Shown: in pieces, positions 15,742-30,532 of the stretch | Layout of the letters: the number at the start of each line of letters is the position of its first letter | Numbering within the stretch: position 1 is the stretch's first letter | NCBI GenBank assembly: GCA_022410635.1 | Contig: JAJVDF010000213.1 | Coordinates: 745,233 to 809,232 of the forward strand | DNA length: 64,000 nt | Source of the DNA: Tretioscincus oriximinensis | Taxonomy: Eukaryota; Chordata; Lepidosauria; Squamata; Gymnophthalmidae | Direction: 5' to 3' | Made by a program: the position numbers and the translations under genes | Notes under the pieces: generated by a model | What the model was told of the DNA's origin: nothing | Seen by the model: only the letters and a program-made list of their open reading frames with translations | Database searches by the model: none

Positions 15742-15744
15742 ATA
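15560..15744 (+). repeat. L2-like LINE 3' end with (TAAA)n tail
   Basis: The sequence TTTTTATTGTTAACCGTCC, then TGAGATCTTTCGGTATAGGA, then CGGTAGAAATAAATAATGAA is a reptile LINE 3' terminus. It is followed by a (TAAA)n run at about 15709-15744. It is the plus-strand version of the tails seen in reverse at 5685, 6016, 16215 and 43112. Confidence 0.6.
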
Positions 15745-16214
15745 GTAACATTGTAAAAAGTTTCAGGTTGCAGCCAGACATTATTTACTTATTCTGATGT
15801 TTTGGGATAAAAAATAAAATGTGGACATTTTGGAATAAAACACTCCAGAATCCTTTGTTATGGAATATCCAAAGGTAACGCAATAAGTAAGTGACATCTG
15901 GGTCATGCACACACATTCCTTAAATCATTCTAATTCATCATATTTTAATGGTATTTAAAGGGACTCTGAATTCATTTTGGAATGCTGCCACTATACTTCA
16001 GACACTTAAAGCAAGGTAAATGCTTCTTAGGTTGGAATATGAATGGAGGGGGTGAGAAGATCATAGTAAATTTCAGTTCTCTTCCCTTCATCAGTGATTT
16101 CCCACATTCCACTGACTCCAATATCCCTCTCAAACCTAGACTGCCTCCAAACTACCGTCTTTTATAGCACCATAATAGTAGCAGAATAAGCCTGTTGTAT
16201 TACGCTAATTTACT

Positions 16215-16400
16215 TGTTTATTTATTTGCATTTATACCCCGTCCCATACCCAAAGATCTCAGGGCAGCAACAATTTAAAAAGTACAAAATTTACATTTTA
16301 AAACAGCAACAATCATTATCTGAGGCAGAGGGGNAAAACAGCATTTCTTCAACCAAAGGACTGGTTGAATAGGTGCGTCTTCAAGGACCTTCTAAAATGC
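16215..16400 (-). repeat. L2-like LINE 3'-tail fragment
   Basis: The sequence begins TTATTTGCATTTATACCCCG and continues CCATACCCAAAGATCTCAGG. Further in are CAATTTAAAAAG and a TGAATAGGTGCGTCTTCAAG segment shared with the 6016-6200 copy (TGAACAGGTGCACTTTCAAG). It is in reverse orientation, contains one N and is non-coding. Confidence 0.6.
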
Positions 16401-16886
16401 AATGGGCTCTAGCCCCTCTTACCCATTTACAGGATGGATTGACTATTTGGATTGACTATAGTGCAGGGATTCACTGCAGTTGAAGCATGGGAGGTTGAGG
16501 AGGTGGTGCAGATAGTGCAACCTCACATATGCAATTCATTGCACAATGTGGGAGCTCAGGATGGCCCATGCAAGCATGTCNGTAGCAAACTCTCTTGGTT
16601 CGATATGGAATGTGGCAGCCTGTAGTGGCTCAGCATNGGCCTAGCACCTCTGGCAACAAAAGTGATTTGACCTGATTGTTTCAAAGCAAATTCAGACTTA
16701 AACAACCTTAAAGCATATTGGATTAGAATTACTTAAAGGATGTGTGGCCAGGGCCCTGGATGCAGCTTCAGTGGGGGAAAAACATATTCAATCTAGAAAT
16801 CATAAATTGTGTCACTATTAAAAAGTTGATTTAAAAATTCTCTTGTGCAAAAAGGAAAAGAAAAAACACACAGACACAATCCATAA

Positions 16887-17335
16887 ATAAGAANATAAGA
16901 GGAGCTGTGCTGAAACNGGCTACAGCCCATCTAGTCCAGCATTCTGTATTGCACAGTGGCCCACCAATTGCACCTGGGCAGTNTGGGACAGAAGAAGGCA
17001 AAATTTTCAATTGTTCTTGACGCCCTGCAAATGGCATTTCAGGAATACTTCCTGTTGCTCCATCTCAGAGGCAGTATCAAGACATCCAACTTAATAGCTG
17101 TTTATACCCTTGGTGTCCATGAACTTGTCTAATCTGTCTTAAAGCTATCCAGGCTGCTAGCTGCCACCACCTCTTCTGAAAGTAAATTCCAAAGGCAGAT
17201 GACCCTCTGGGTGAAAAAATACTTTCCCTTGTCCTCACTCTTCTGCCCATCAGCTTCAAGGAATGCCCCCTGGTCCTAATGTTATGCGATAGAGAAAACA
17301 GTTTTTCTCTATTCACCTTATCCATCCCATGCATA
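16887..17335 (-). mobile_element. CR1-family LINE, 5'-truncated 3' end
   Basis: On the minus strand this encodes the tail of a CR1-type ORF2: MHGMDKVNREKLFSLSHN, then TRGHSLKLMGRRVRT, then a frame-damaged version of the block that reads NLLPKEVVVANSLDSF in the sister copy. A 3' UTR follows, ending at the TAAGAANATAAGAGGAGC-type terminus near 16887. It is the same family as the element at 51719-53070. Several Ns and frame shifts show it is dead. It lies about 107 bp upstream of the exon at 17443, so it is close to the splice acceptor but outside it. Confidence 0.75.
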
Positions 17336-17400
17336 AAAAAGAGAGAAGGTAGAATGCTTTCATTTAAAAAAAAGAAAGAAGGTAAAATGCTTTATATTAG

Positions 17401-19802
<2,402 letters not shown>

Positions 19803-20834
19803 TAATCTGACTGATTTATTTGCACTGACTAAAAGCTTGATTTACATACAATTATTTATATATGTATATATATCTCCAATCTTTCTCTTAAAGATACCAG
19901 AATTGATCACAACAACAACAAAAATATTAGGAATACTAGATATGTGCACAAACATAAGTCACGTGTTTGGTTCATGGTGAAACCAATCATCCATATTTTG
20001 GTTCACCTGTTAACCATTCAATCAAATATTCAAACATTCACGTTCAATTTTGAATATGTTTAGAAGGAGAAAAAACATTTATCCAATTGAAAAAACCCTT
20101 TTCAATGATAAGCTTTTAGTGAATTCAGGCTGTTTACAGGTCTCTGAATAACCACATGCAATTTGGTACCTAAATATTTTATATTCTTTTCTACGTTGAA
20201 TTCTGATCTTTCCATCAATTCCTTTTGGGGGATGGTCATTCTCTGNTTATTTATTTTGAACCCCATGTATCAAATCTAAGAGACTGTAGTTTAGAAAACA
20301 AAATGGAGAAAGTAGAAAAAGGAATAGAAAAACCAGAGGGCACTAATTTGACCCCAACAGAGCAGCAGCTAGAAAATTTCCAATGAAAGAATTAGTCCTT
20401 TTCCACACAAGTATAAGGNACATAGTGAACCACTTGTTCCCAATCATAGGAAGACTGATCCCCACTATTTACACCTTGAGTCTAGGAACATTCTTGTTGT
20501 TACCAAGGATAGTGCAGATAGTGAGTTCTAGACCTTTCTCTCAAAACTTAGTTTGAGCCACTCTGTCCTTTCAAAAATAAGCAAGGGTTACATCAGGTCT
20601 AAGCCAGAAGGCCTGGTATGCTATCCATTTCTGCTCTGTCTAGATTGCTCCAGCCACCTCTCAACCATTTGTGAACAGATTTTTTAAAAGTAGCTGACTG
20701 AGTAATGGCGAAGTAGTTGGTAGTGAAGATAATCTACTCCTGCCAAAATCTGAATCAATCTGAAGTTTAAGTGCATATTACTCAGTACCTTTCATGAACA
20801 GGCAAAATTTTTGCCTTCTTTTGCTTCAGACTTC

Positions 20835-20920
20835 ATAGATTCAATTGGTGGACTGCTGTGTGAGATAGAAAGCTAGGCTAGATGGGCTGTGGTCAATTCA
20901 GCAGGTCTCTTATCCTGTTC
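20835..20920 (+). repeat. CR1-type LINE 3'-tail remnant
   Basis: The sequence GTGTGAGATAGAAAGCTAGG then CTAGATGGGCTGTGGTC then TTCAGCAGGTCTCTTATC matches, with decay, the reptile CR1-family terminus GGACTAGATGGGCC...CAGCAGGGCTCTTCTTATG. That terminus is seen in reverse at 16887 and 51719. It is only about 85 bp long. Confidence 0.5.
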
Positions 20921-22799
20921 CCCCCCCCCTCCCAGTAATCCTATATTATCTAGAAGCAACACGTTTAGCTAAGGCTACCACAGTGTAAAGAAAACAACAG
21001 CGCCCGGACACGTGGAATAGCGAATGCAGGTCCCATTACAAACAAGCCCATAGGATTTCCTGGCTAGGCAAGTCTATTTAAAAAGTTCAAGGTCTCCTTG
21101 AAGTCCAGTACAGATGAATAGAAATGAATTTCTTTATTAGACANCTGAGTAAAGCAAATCCCATAACCTTTGTCTTCCAAAAAGTCAATGACAAGCAGAC
21201 AGTCCTTCAGGTTCCTCTGTAAAGAATCCAGTTCAGAAGATATAGTCAGTCTTTCTTGATTTAGGATGGATTTTAGGGAGACCATTCTAGTCCTGAAATC
21301 CCCTATGTACCACAATGCAGGCTGTTCAATAGGGCAGGGGTGATATCAAACTTCATAGCATGGCATAATCAGTGACACATGATCTCTCTTTAACGCCTGC
21401 TCCTTGGGCAAGGAGCAAGAATTTATATAACTATGCTGTTACCTCACACTTTTTAAAAATAAAGATAAGTTTGCCCTTTTAGAACCAAGTGCTGTGAACC
21501 CTCCAGGGCCTGTTCATTCTCTACAGCAAAGCTCGCTTCTTAGCGTTATGTGGAGCAAATGGAGGCTACATGAAGTATTGGATTTTATGGCAAAGGCTCT
21601 TTGGGACTAGTGGGAGTAAAAGGTTGTGCTGGGGAAAGGACTTTGCGTCTTTAATATGGTTCAGTGCCTTTCGTTGTCTTTTTTACTTCTGGCCTTTCTT
21701 TCCCAAGGAGTAAAACAACAGAGATGAGATGTAGAAGACTAAAAGGAAGTGCCAAACACCTCAGGGAAAGGGCTTCAAAAGTAAATCAGGGAGGTGTTTG
21801 TATTACAGTATGCGAAATGTAACTTTTTCCTCTGCATTCTATTTTAATGTAGTTTCTCACAAGCCTTATAATCATATATGGCATAAGTGAGGTTTTTTTA
21901 AAAAAAAAATCAGTACCATTTTACCATAGGTTTTTTTTTTCTCTATAGGCTTAACATTTCATATTTTAAACAGCATGCTATTTAGGGAATAGTATCTAGT
22001 GTGTAAAAGGGGCAAGAAAGCCTAGAAGCCTTCAAACCCATCCATGCCCAAAGAATTTCAAATATGCTGTGGTCAGATACAGGAAGAGGAAGTGCAAAAG
22101 TAAGAATCTGTTAGGTAACTAAGAGATAACTAAGTTTGTTTAGATAGATCTGTTTTTAATAAATTCAGCCTAGCTTGATCTGGATTAACTGTAGTAAAGC
22201 ATGTCTCCATTAAGTAAAGTGTGTCTGCATCAATGCATTTAAAGTGAGACAACATATGATGTGAAACATATATGGCATTCCTAGTCCACATGATGTGATG
22301 CAAACCTTTGGCTTGCAATTCACATGTTTCCCATTAATCACATGCTACACAGGCAGGGACACCCACTGTTGCATTTGAATGCTGACGCCTGACTCCATGT
22401 TGGCTTTGAAGCAACAGTAGAGAGCTTTGAAGNCAATGTGAAGAATATTCAAAGATAACTTTGCTGCATTGCCCAGTTGATGCATACCTCTTGCACCCCC
22501 ACCCAGATGTAGAATCTGGTCTATATGCATCTTTGCCACTGCATTAGTGCCAGACCATTAATGTGGGCTCTTAATGCAGATCTTATCTGGATTATAACTG
22601 TTGTGTGTGGACTAGTGAGCTCATTAAACCAGATTAGTAAGGGTGTGCATAAAAAGCCCAGGAAATGGTTCTTAGGCAAGGCACTCACTTTTGGCTAGAA
22701 TTAGCCAAATAATCAGATTGGCCTTTTGCTGCTGCTGTTGCGGCTGGGTTTTTTTTTTAATCTGCTTGGCTAGAAAAAAATAGTCTAATTTTTCTTCCC

Positions 22800-22872
22800 A
22801 TTTTTAAGTATTGTTTGATTTGTCAATGTTGTATTGTTGTTATATGGGTGGTCACTCTGAGACCTTCGGGTA
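22800..22872 (+). repeat. L2-like LINE 3' end, interrupted by a DNA element
   Basis: TGTTGTTATATGGGTGGTCA followed by CTCTGAGACCTTCGGGTA is the same LINE terminus as at 15640-15680 (ACCGTCCTGAGATCTTTCGG). It breaks off exactly where the element at 22873-23406 begins. The last 12 bp reappear after that element. Confidence 0.55.
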
Positions 22873-23406
22873 GGGCTGCCATATTTTGGCAGCCCAAAAC
22901 TGGGATGGGGTGGGGTGGGGGGGGTGCACANGCACGCACATACGGACGCTTGTAGTGAGAGAGGCAGAACCTCTCTTCTGCCTGTCTCACCACAAGCGTC
23001 CATGTGTGCGTGCGTGCGTGCCTGTGTGTAGCTGCTCCAGTGGAGGAAAAATGCCTGGGTTTGTGACAGGAGAACAGAGCTGTCCTCCTGTCACAAACCC
23101 AGGCGTTTTTGCTCTGCTGGAGGCAAGTTGGCGCCCTTTGCCTGACAGCAGGTGCAAAACCCCGCCTCCAGCATTGCAGCAGCTACATCACACTCCGAGG
23201 TTCCTTCCAGGACCCTGGAAAGCGTTGCCGGGCTGCNGCCATCAGATCTGACGGCTTNTTTTCTTTTAAAATTCTGCATTTTTGTATTCCCTGNTGCAGC
23301 ATCGGGGAATGTAAAAATCTGGGATTTTATGTTAAAAACCAGAGGGGACTGTATTTTAGTCCCCCAAACCGGGATTGTCCCACCTTCCTGGGACATATGG
23401 CAACCC
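22873..23406. mobile_element. 534-bp palindrome-rich DNA element with 12-bp flanking repeats
   Basis: The ends are GGGCTGCCATAT and, at the right, ATATGGCAACCC: a 12-bp inverted repeat with one mismatch. The element is bounded by an exact 12-bp direct repeat GACCTTCGGGTA at 22861-22872 and 23407-23418. Inside are two hairpins. One has 38-nt arms at 22932-22969 and 22976-23013 with four mismatches. The other has perfect 20-nt arms at 23053-23072 and 23085-23104, extending to 26 nt with one mismatch. It has no transposase. Near the right end CCCCCAAACCGGGATTG recalls the CCC-rich interior of other sauropsid MITEs. Four Ns fall inside. Confidence 0.65.
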
Positions 23407-23794
23407 GACCTTCGGGTAACCTCTCATGTTGAGATTTTTCACAAACCAATCTGCATCTCAATACTTTTCATAAACCTTTGGTGCCTCATAGTATTGGCTC
23501 TGAGGTGCCTTCAAACTGTCCCTTTTGGTATGCCTGAATACAGTTTATGATCACAGCCCCCACATTACATCTTGAAGCTCTCAGTTCAAGGAATGCAAGA
23601 GTCAAGGGATGAATTTCTAGTATAGAGTAGTTGCTAAATACTAGACAGGAAACTATGCATCCCTGGCCTTAAATTTCAACTTTGACTACTGAAGCTCACT
23701 GATAGGCATTCATCTGAGGGAACTGCAACTTCTACCCTTGCAGGCACTGTCATTATTTTAGTCATTCTATGTTGTCTGGTGAGTCTTTGGTGCA

Positions 23795-23890
23795 ATTTTA
23801 TTATAATTTCTATCCTCCCTTATACCTAAAGATCTCAGGACAGCTCTCACAACAGAAGCATAAAATAGATAAAATAAATACATAAAACCG
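23795..23890 (-). repeat. L2-like LINE 3'-tail fragment
   Basis: TTTCTATCCTCCCTTATACC then TAAAGATCTCAGGACAGC with following AGATAAAATAAATACATAAA is the reverse LINE tail seen elsewhere in this gene. It ends about 100 bp before the next exon. Confidence 0.5.
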
Positions 23891-23921
23891 CTACAATGAA
23901 GACAAATCCATAGTTTGATGA

Positions 23922-24239
<318 letters not shown>

Positions 24240-25137
24240 TAGGGCCCAATGCATACCATGAGGGAAACCGAGAGAAATCCGCAATCTAAAAGTGATTGCA
24301 AATTTCACTGTGAAAAAGAGGGAACATACTTATATCTGAATCTGCATGGAGCTGGTGCAAGGCTGTCAACAAGAACCAACTATGATTCTGCAGTCATGTT
24401 GGCTGGCATCTTCTTGTGCTGTTTGTCTAACTGCAATTATGTAACAGACAGCAGGGCTGCTGGCAAACTAACGAGGACGCAGACATTTCGCCATGCAGCC
24501 AAAAAAATATCTGCAGTAGGAGATTCCTCTTTTATTGCAGATCTTTTCTGGATACATGGCGAAGCCTAGTGTGGTCTCCATTAACCCATATGGCTGGGCA
24601 ATGACTATGACATAACATCATACCAAAAACAGGAAGTAAATGTTGCGTGCATGTATCCTCGTTCTACAGCTCTATGTGTTGATCTTTCTTTCATCCCCCT
24701 TCTTTATAAATTTTCTGTAGACTTATTGATTTCAACCTCAGTTCTACTTTCTATAGTCACTTACTATGCAACAAACAACTCTGATGAGAAAGGGCTTATG
24801 AATCTGAAACTGCATATTACTTTATTCTTTCCCTTAATGAATGTAACAGGGATTAGTCATACGTTTGTATTCAGAAGGCTATGGCCATCTGAATACCAGT
24901 GGAATTATCCCTAAGTTGCAATGAGCAAAGTTATTTAAACATGTCTAAAACAACCTCTCAGGATGATTAAAAATGTTGTGTTTATCAAAGAGAGAAAACA
25001 GTGAAGAATAAAGAGACTGAGAAATAAAAAATAAAATTACTACCTAAATAAAAACAAATAATCAGAAGGGAAACATACAAACAGAAGAGACAAAAGAGAA
25101 TTGTGTTTAACAGAGGTGGTAAGGAAAAGGAGTAAGA

Positions 25138-25254
25138 TCCTGTTTGCACAGGCTCAACAGTGAAGTTTAGGAATCTCTTGCAACACATCCAATGTGTTGT
25201 AGATGTGTTGCAACATATCCCTAGTTGCTTTATTGAGGCCTGTGCAATCCGGAT
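25138..25254. mobile_element. Fold-back (palindromic) element, copy 1
   Basis: The left arm TCCTGTTTGCACAGGC pairs with the right arm GCCTGTGCAATCCGGA. Inner arms TTGCAACACAT and ATGTGTTGCAA pair around the centre CCAATGTGTTGTAG. Between these, GTTTAGGAATCT pairs loosely with ATATCCCTAGTT. A second, independently diverged copy lies at 54255-54375 with the same centre. It is non-coding, and its size and symmetry fit a MITE. Confidence 0.65.
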
Positions 25255-28199
25255 TGAAGAAGAAAAGCAAAATGAAAGTAAAGAAGGGAGAAAGGACAGA
25301 GAAGATGCTGTAGAGAAAAGGAAAACATGAAAAAATGAGTGGGGATTTTTTTTNAAAAAAGATAAATCACAGAAGAAATGTTAGTGGCAAGAATTTAGAT
25401 TATAGTAAATTAAACCCTGNCTGGCTTTGCTGAATATGACCAATAATACATCGTAGCTACCCTAAGAAGGATTTCTTGCAAAGTGCAATGCCACACATTG
25501 GAACAGTAAGAAAAAGGTCTCCATTGACTCACAACTCAAAAGCGCTCCGAATCATGAAAGAGCAGTTACAAAACTCTCTCTAGTGCTTTCAAAATAGACA
25601 ATGTTAGGATTATAGGTCTGTCCTCTTATCTGACTGCTTTGGTGATAGGCTGTATTATGAAAGCTCTGGGACTATTTAGAGGAAACGTCANCATTTGCCT
25701 AATCAAAACAATGTACCAAGGAAATATATGTAAGAGATGACTTGTATGTTAAAAGTGTAAGTGGTGCTGTTTACAAACTAAAGGCCGGTGCACATGGACA
25801 CATAAAAAGCAAAAGGGGGTTAAAGCTCAGCATAACTCAGTCCCACCTCCATTTATACCCATCTTAAAAATCTGTGCAGAACTGGGAAAGCAGGCGAGGG
25901 AAGAACTAGGAAGTCAATGCTGCGCATATCATACAGCTGCAAATCTGCAGTCCTGACTGGCTTGCATCTTCTCGTGGGAATGCAAGTCTTGTGCATCGAT
26001 GGCTCAACCCCAGAGCTGGCAGGCAGCTGATGATTGAAGAAACAGCAACATTGTGCTGATGCCGCAGAACATTAGCAATCCAGGAAATCCACAAGGGGAC
26101 TTTTCCCAGGTGAATCTTGGGAAGATAACGGAAGCTCCATTGTTGTGTATAACTGAGTTGTCTTTAAAATGCTATCATTTAGGTAGGAAAACTTCATGTG
26201 CTCAGGACCTAAATTGCTACAGGTTTGGGAAATTCTATTACTATTGTTATTGTTGCTGTTATAAAGGTAGACCACATCTATCAGTTCTTAAGTAGAATAT
26301 TCACATTCATAAGCAATGTAACAGTTATTTCCATAATAATGATTTGAAAAAGAAAGCAAAAGGTATCTTTTTTTTTGCTGGTTCAGATTAGGAGGGTTCA
26401 TATTAAAGTAATAGTTGAATAGATATTCCATACTTTGATTTTCAGTGTTTGCAAGTACTATGCAAGCTTAATGAAGAAAAGTGTGACTAGAACATAGTGG
26501 AGGGGGGGAAGTTACCACATTCAATCTAAAAGACCAATTGAGGATGGTATTCTCAATAATAAACATAATTTGCAACTTGGAGTGTAACACCAGTTAAGTG
26601 AGGTAAGCAAGTAAGTGGTAAGAATGAGCAAAAAGCAATGAATGATCAATAAAGTATGTACAATTAATTTCTAGCATGAGGAAATACCATGCTATGCATA
26701 ATCATTGCCTCTAGGACTTCTTGCATTAGTGCTGTTTATGGTGTCTACTTCACTAAAAATGGTGTGTGTCAAAAAACCAACTATCAGAAGTTATACTGTT
26801 TTTCAGTATTATTTTTTGTTCCATAATGGGTATCCTTTGAATGGCAGATCATCCTTATCCATCTCGGTGCATCCATCTCTGCCTTGTATTTAAGCTAGCC
26901 TGTATAAAAGGTATGTTAAGGACAAGCAATGATAGGATCTGCATTACAATGGAATCAGCCCTTCAGGGCTGGTGCTAGCAAGAAAACATTTGAACCCTTA
27001 GCAGCAGACATGTGGTTTGCACATTGCTGAGAAGTTTTCATTTCCCAGCTTCAATGTTTTTAACCAGGCCTGCTTTCAGAAACATGGAAAATGGTCCCAG
27101 AAACTAATCATTTCCTATGTTTAGGAAAACAGAGTTATGAAGAATGTGGTAAGTCACAGATCATGTTGATGCAGTGGAGAAGAAGGAGAGGGTACTTTAT
27201 CCTGTTCTACTTTTAATGTATGGTTATAAGTATTTTTATATATATAAATTGTATTATTTATTTATAACCACAGTGAAATACAACATTGACTGAATATACA
27301 ATAAACTATTATTTGTAAATCAGATTTCACATGTGGCAAAACAATTCTTGATGTTACAAAGAGATAATTCAACACAATGAATACAGTCTTAGAAACATCA
27401 AACATAAGAACTTTGTCTAATTACAACATTTGGGCCAGATTGTAGGCAGTTAAAGGCTTACAAAACATTTCCCTCAGAGCTAGGCTTAAAGTTGTGGCAG
27501 AAAGTCAGATAAATAGCTTAACTTTTTGTACAAGAAAAGTTATGTCATAAGTGTTTATTCCAATCTGTTTACTTAATGGCTACAGGGTCCGGCTACCAAA
27601 TTCTTTAGGATGCTGTGCAGATTCTACTTATATTCTTGCTCTAAGGTTGCTGATGTAAAATGAGTGAGAATTAATGGATTTACAGAGGGGGATATCTTTC
27701 TGTCCTGTTATGGAACTGCATTTCTGACTAATCAGAGAACATGTAAGATGAATGGCCTCACTGACAGGGAAACCTGCTTTAAGTGACAGTTCTGAGTACT
27801 AGAAACGAAAGGAGAGCCAGTTACAAAGCAGTGATGGGCTCAAGGTTAAAAAAATAGCCTCATGGTTCAACTGTTTGACTGGAAGTGATATTAGCACATT
27901 TCACTTTTCTCAGGCCTACACTGCATCAGATCCACAGGCAGACAGGTGTTAATTCCTTTCTCCATCAGCATAAAAGATGGACATTTTGACATATGATGTT
28001 TTTTAGGGATAGACGTTTTTTTCCTTAACAAAAGTGTGCTTGAGGGCCTATTCCAGCAGTGACTGCAATAGTTTCAGTTGCGCTTTATCCTTAAATTAAC
28101 CTAAGGCTAAAATTGAAAGAAGTTTCTTTCTCCATGTCCTCCTTTAGAATAAAGGGGGAAATGTTATGTTTGGTGTATCAGTTTCTTCTACAGCTAATC

Positions 28200-28258
28200 A
28201 TTCTCTTTTTTCTCCCTCCCCCTTCTCCTCTTCTCTTTTCTGTTTTCATTCTATAAAG
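28200..28258 (+). promoter_or_regulatory. Extended CU-rich splicing tract before the microexon
   Basis: About 50 nt before the acceptor are almost uninterrupted pyrimidines, including TTCTCTTTTTTCTCCC, CCCCCTTCTCCTCTTCTC and TTTTCTGTTTTCATTC, ending in TATAAAG. It holds several UCUU/CUUCUC words of the kind bound by PTB-type repressors, and is longer than the tracts before the other exons here. Such tracts are typical before alternatively used, neural-regulated microexons. The binding itself is inferred. Confidence 0.6.
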
Positions 28259-28279
28259 AAATAAAGAATTTAAACATAG
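28259..28279 (+). CDS. TENM2: TENM2 21-nt microexon (NKEFKHS propeller splice insert)
   Basis: This 21-nt exon, phase 2 to phase 2, lies between acceptor TATAAAG and donor GTAAGG. With AG from the previous exon it reads Arg, then NKEFKH, then AG, which the first base of the next exon completes to Ser. The join [18 protein letters not shown] is the exact teneurin-2 sequence. If skipped, AG joins to C and gives ELS-NNPAHK with the frame kept. In teneurin-2 this seven-residue insert sits between propeller blades and is alternatively spliced. The form without it binds latrophilin in trans in cell-adhesion tests; the form with it does not, so the insert changes synapse specificity. It is far too short for ORF detection and was found by searching the intron for the expected codons between splice sites. 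Confidence 0.93.
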
Positions 28280-30532
28280 GTAAGGCCCAGATTGCAACTC
28301 TGTTCTTCTTTGTTAAACATTTGTTATGCTATGTTCAATTTTTGTGTTGTGGTTTTTGTGCAATGTTCCTGTGCAATGTGCTGTTTTACACGTATCAGAT
28401 AAAGCAACATTAGCATGCGGTTTTTGTGCTATGAATATGATAAGGATTAGAAATTATGCAATGTAGTAAAAAAAAGTAACCAGATAAGTTCTGACAGCAA
28501 TTAGGAATGTCTAATGGAATGCAAATATAATGAACCCCGAGCTAACTTCTACAGCTTCTCCCTGCAGTCTGTAATTGGCCTAAATGGTTGAGGAAAACTA
28601 TGGGACTATTTTTTTTTGTATGAGTTGGAGAGGATTCAGATAGTCACTAACAAACTGGAAATGGGTCAAAAGCTTATTTTCACTCATTAATAGACCGTAT
28701 TTTTTCCCAGATTCAATTTCTTCTCCTCACCCTCTAATATACTGTTATTAACTGGTCAATCTGCTAGACAGATGGCATCTGACCACAAAATTCATTTGTT
28801 ATTTTTAATAGTGTTTAAATTTTTTGCCACACAATCTATAGTTCTCTTGATTAGTTTCTGTGCTCCACTCTGGACATTATAGTAGAAGCATAGCAAAACC
28901 ATGAAACATTTATTCCGCTGCTTGCTTGGCACCTCAGGCAATCCCTGGAATTGCTTGTATTTGGAGGTTAATTGGCTGCAAAATAAATTATTTGAATAAG
29001 TATTGTGATGCAACATTAAAACAGCAAAGGTAGATTTATACACCCAGTTTGAATGGGCCATGTTAGTCATGTAAAATTAAACTTGTTCCTTAAAACACTG
29101 ACATAGTTTTGGTAAATCTAATTGCATTGTCTGCTTCGTCAACCTGTTCATAATGAACAGAAGAGTACATTACAGATTAGCATCTGTGACACCCACTGAG
29201 ATAAAGCAGAGATGTTTATGTTATTTCATTTATTTTTAGTCACCTCTGCACAAGACCTATCAGCAACATCTAAAAAATTAAGACAAGCCAAAGCAAATTA
29301 AGTCAATCAAATAACAATGTATTATTTTAATGCTGAAAAACAACTAGGAAACAGGGCACTATGGCAACAGCTAAGTGCCAGAGGGTTCTACTGAGAAGAT
29401 AGAGGGATGGGAGGAGGTGAAGAGAAGGCAACAGAAAAGAAATCTCTGAATCTTGGACAAAGTGTATCTAGTCCAGTGTTGAAAGATGGTTTTTAAGTGG
29501 TGACCTGACTGAAGTATATAAAATTGTGTATGGCATGGAAAACAGAACAAAAAATATTCTTTATCACATAATCAGGGAACACCCTGACAGACTCATATTT
29601 TTAATTCAACTTCAGTCCTGAAAAACTGCACTAAACCAAGAAAAAAATCCCAGTTCTTTAGAACTAAAGTTGAATTAAAAGTTTGTATCTGACTCCAACA
29701 TCTATCAAGCTAGGACAAAAGAGGGGAAGTATTTTTTTCCTCAGAAACATCATTGTTCTATGAAATTTTCTACCAAAAGGGATGGTGATTTCAACCATTC
29801 TGGAGATCTTTAAGAAAGGGTCGGTTAAATTCAAGGCAAATAAATATCTGAATGACTACTAGAATGGATACCACTTCCAGGTTAGAGAGAAAAAAACAGG
29901 ATATTGTGTGTTGAGAACAGGTGAACTGTTTTCTTCATTGTCTGTTTGAGAATGGACAGGATCCAATAGGGCTTCTCTTTTATTCTCACAACACATTTCA
30001 AGAAGAATCAGGGCATTGCATATGACAAAGCATATGACATTTGTGCAAAAATTATACAACAACATTTAAAACTGAATGTTCTATATACAACTATAGAAAA
30101 ACAATGTAGTATGTGACAACCATAAAGCATGCCTTCTTACACATTTTTGCTGCAGTTATATATATTGCAGATAGACACCCATGTAACTATAGCGTCTGGC
30201 TAGATCTGATTTCTTCTATGTGTGTATATTTGTCACACTTAGTCAAATAAAATTCAGCATGAGACAAAGACAATCTGTGTAAACACAAAACATAGCTTTT
30301 AAATTATCACTTATTTTTTTTTTTTTTGGGGGGGGGGGACGACCCAATACATCCTTTTTATTGTTAGTTTCTCTTCTTTTTAGGTAAANTTAGACAACAC
30401 CTGTGTAGTTTAAAATAGAAACACTATAGACAAAATGTTCATTTCAATAACAGATATTCTTCCCGTAATCAACCATTTCAGTTTCTCCTTCTTTTATAAT
30501 ACTGTTTTTGATTTCTGGTCATTCTTTAATAT

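Noticed and set aside
23109..23550. Overlapping open frames of 101-132 codons on both strands at 22.9-23.5 kb
   Set aside because: They arise from the GC-rich palindromic DNA element at 22873-23406, cross several Ns and resemble no protein.
24249..24569. 106-codon open frame directly after the exon ending at 24238
   Set aside because: It has no resemblance to teneurin or any family I know. Family alignment and phase require splicing at 24238 to the microexon or the next exon.
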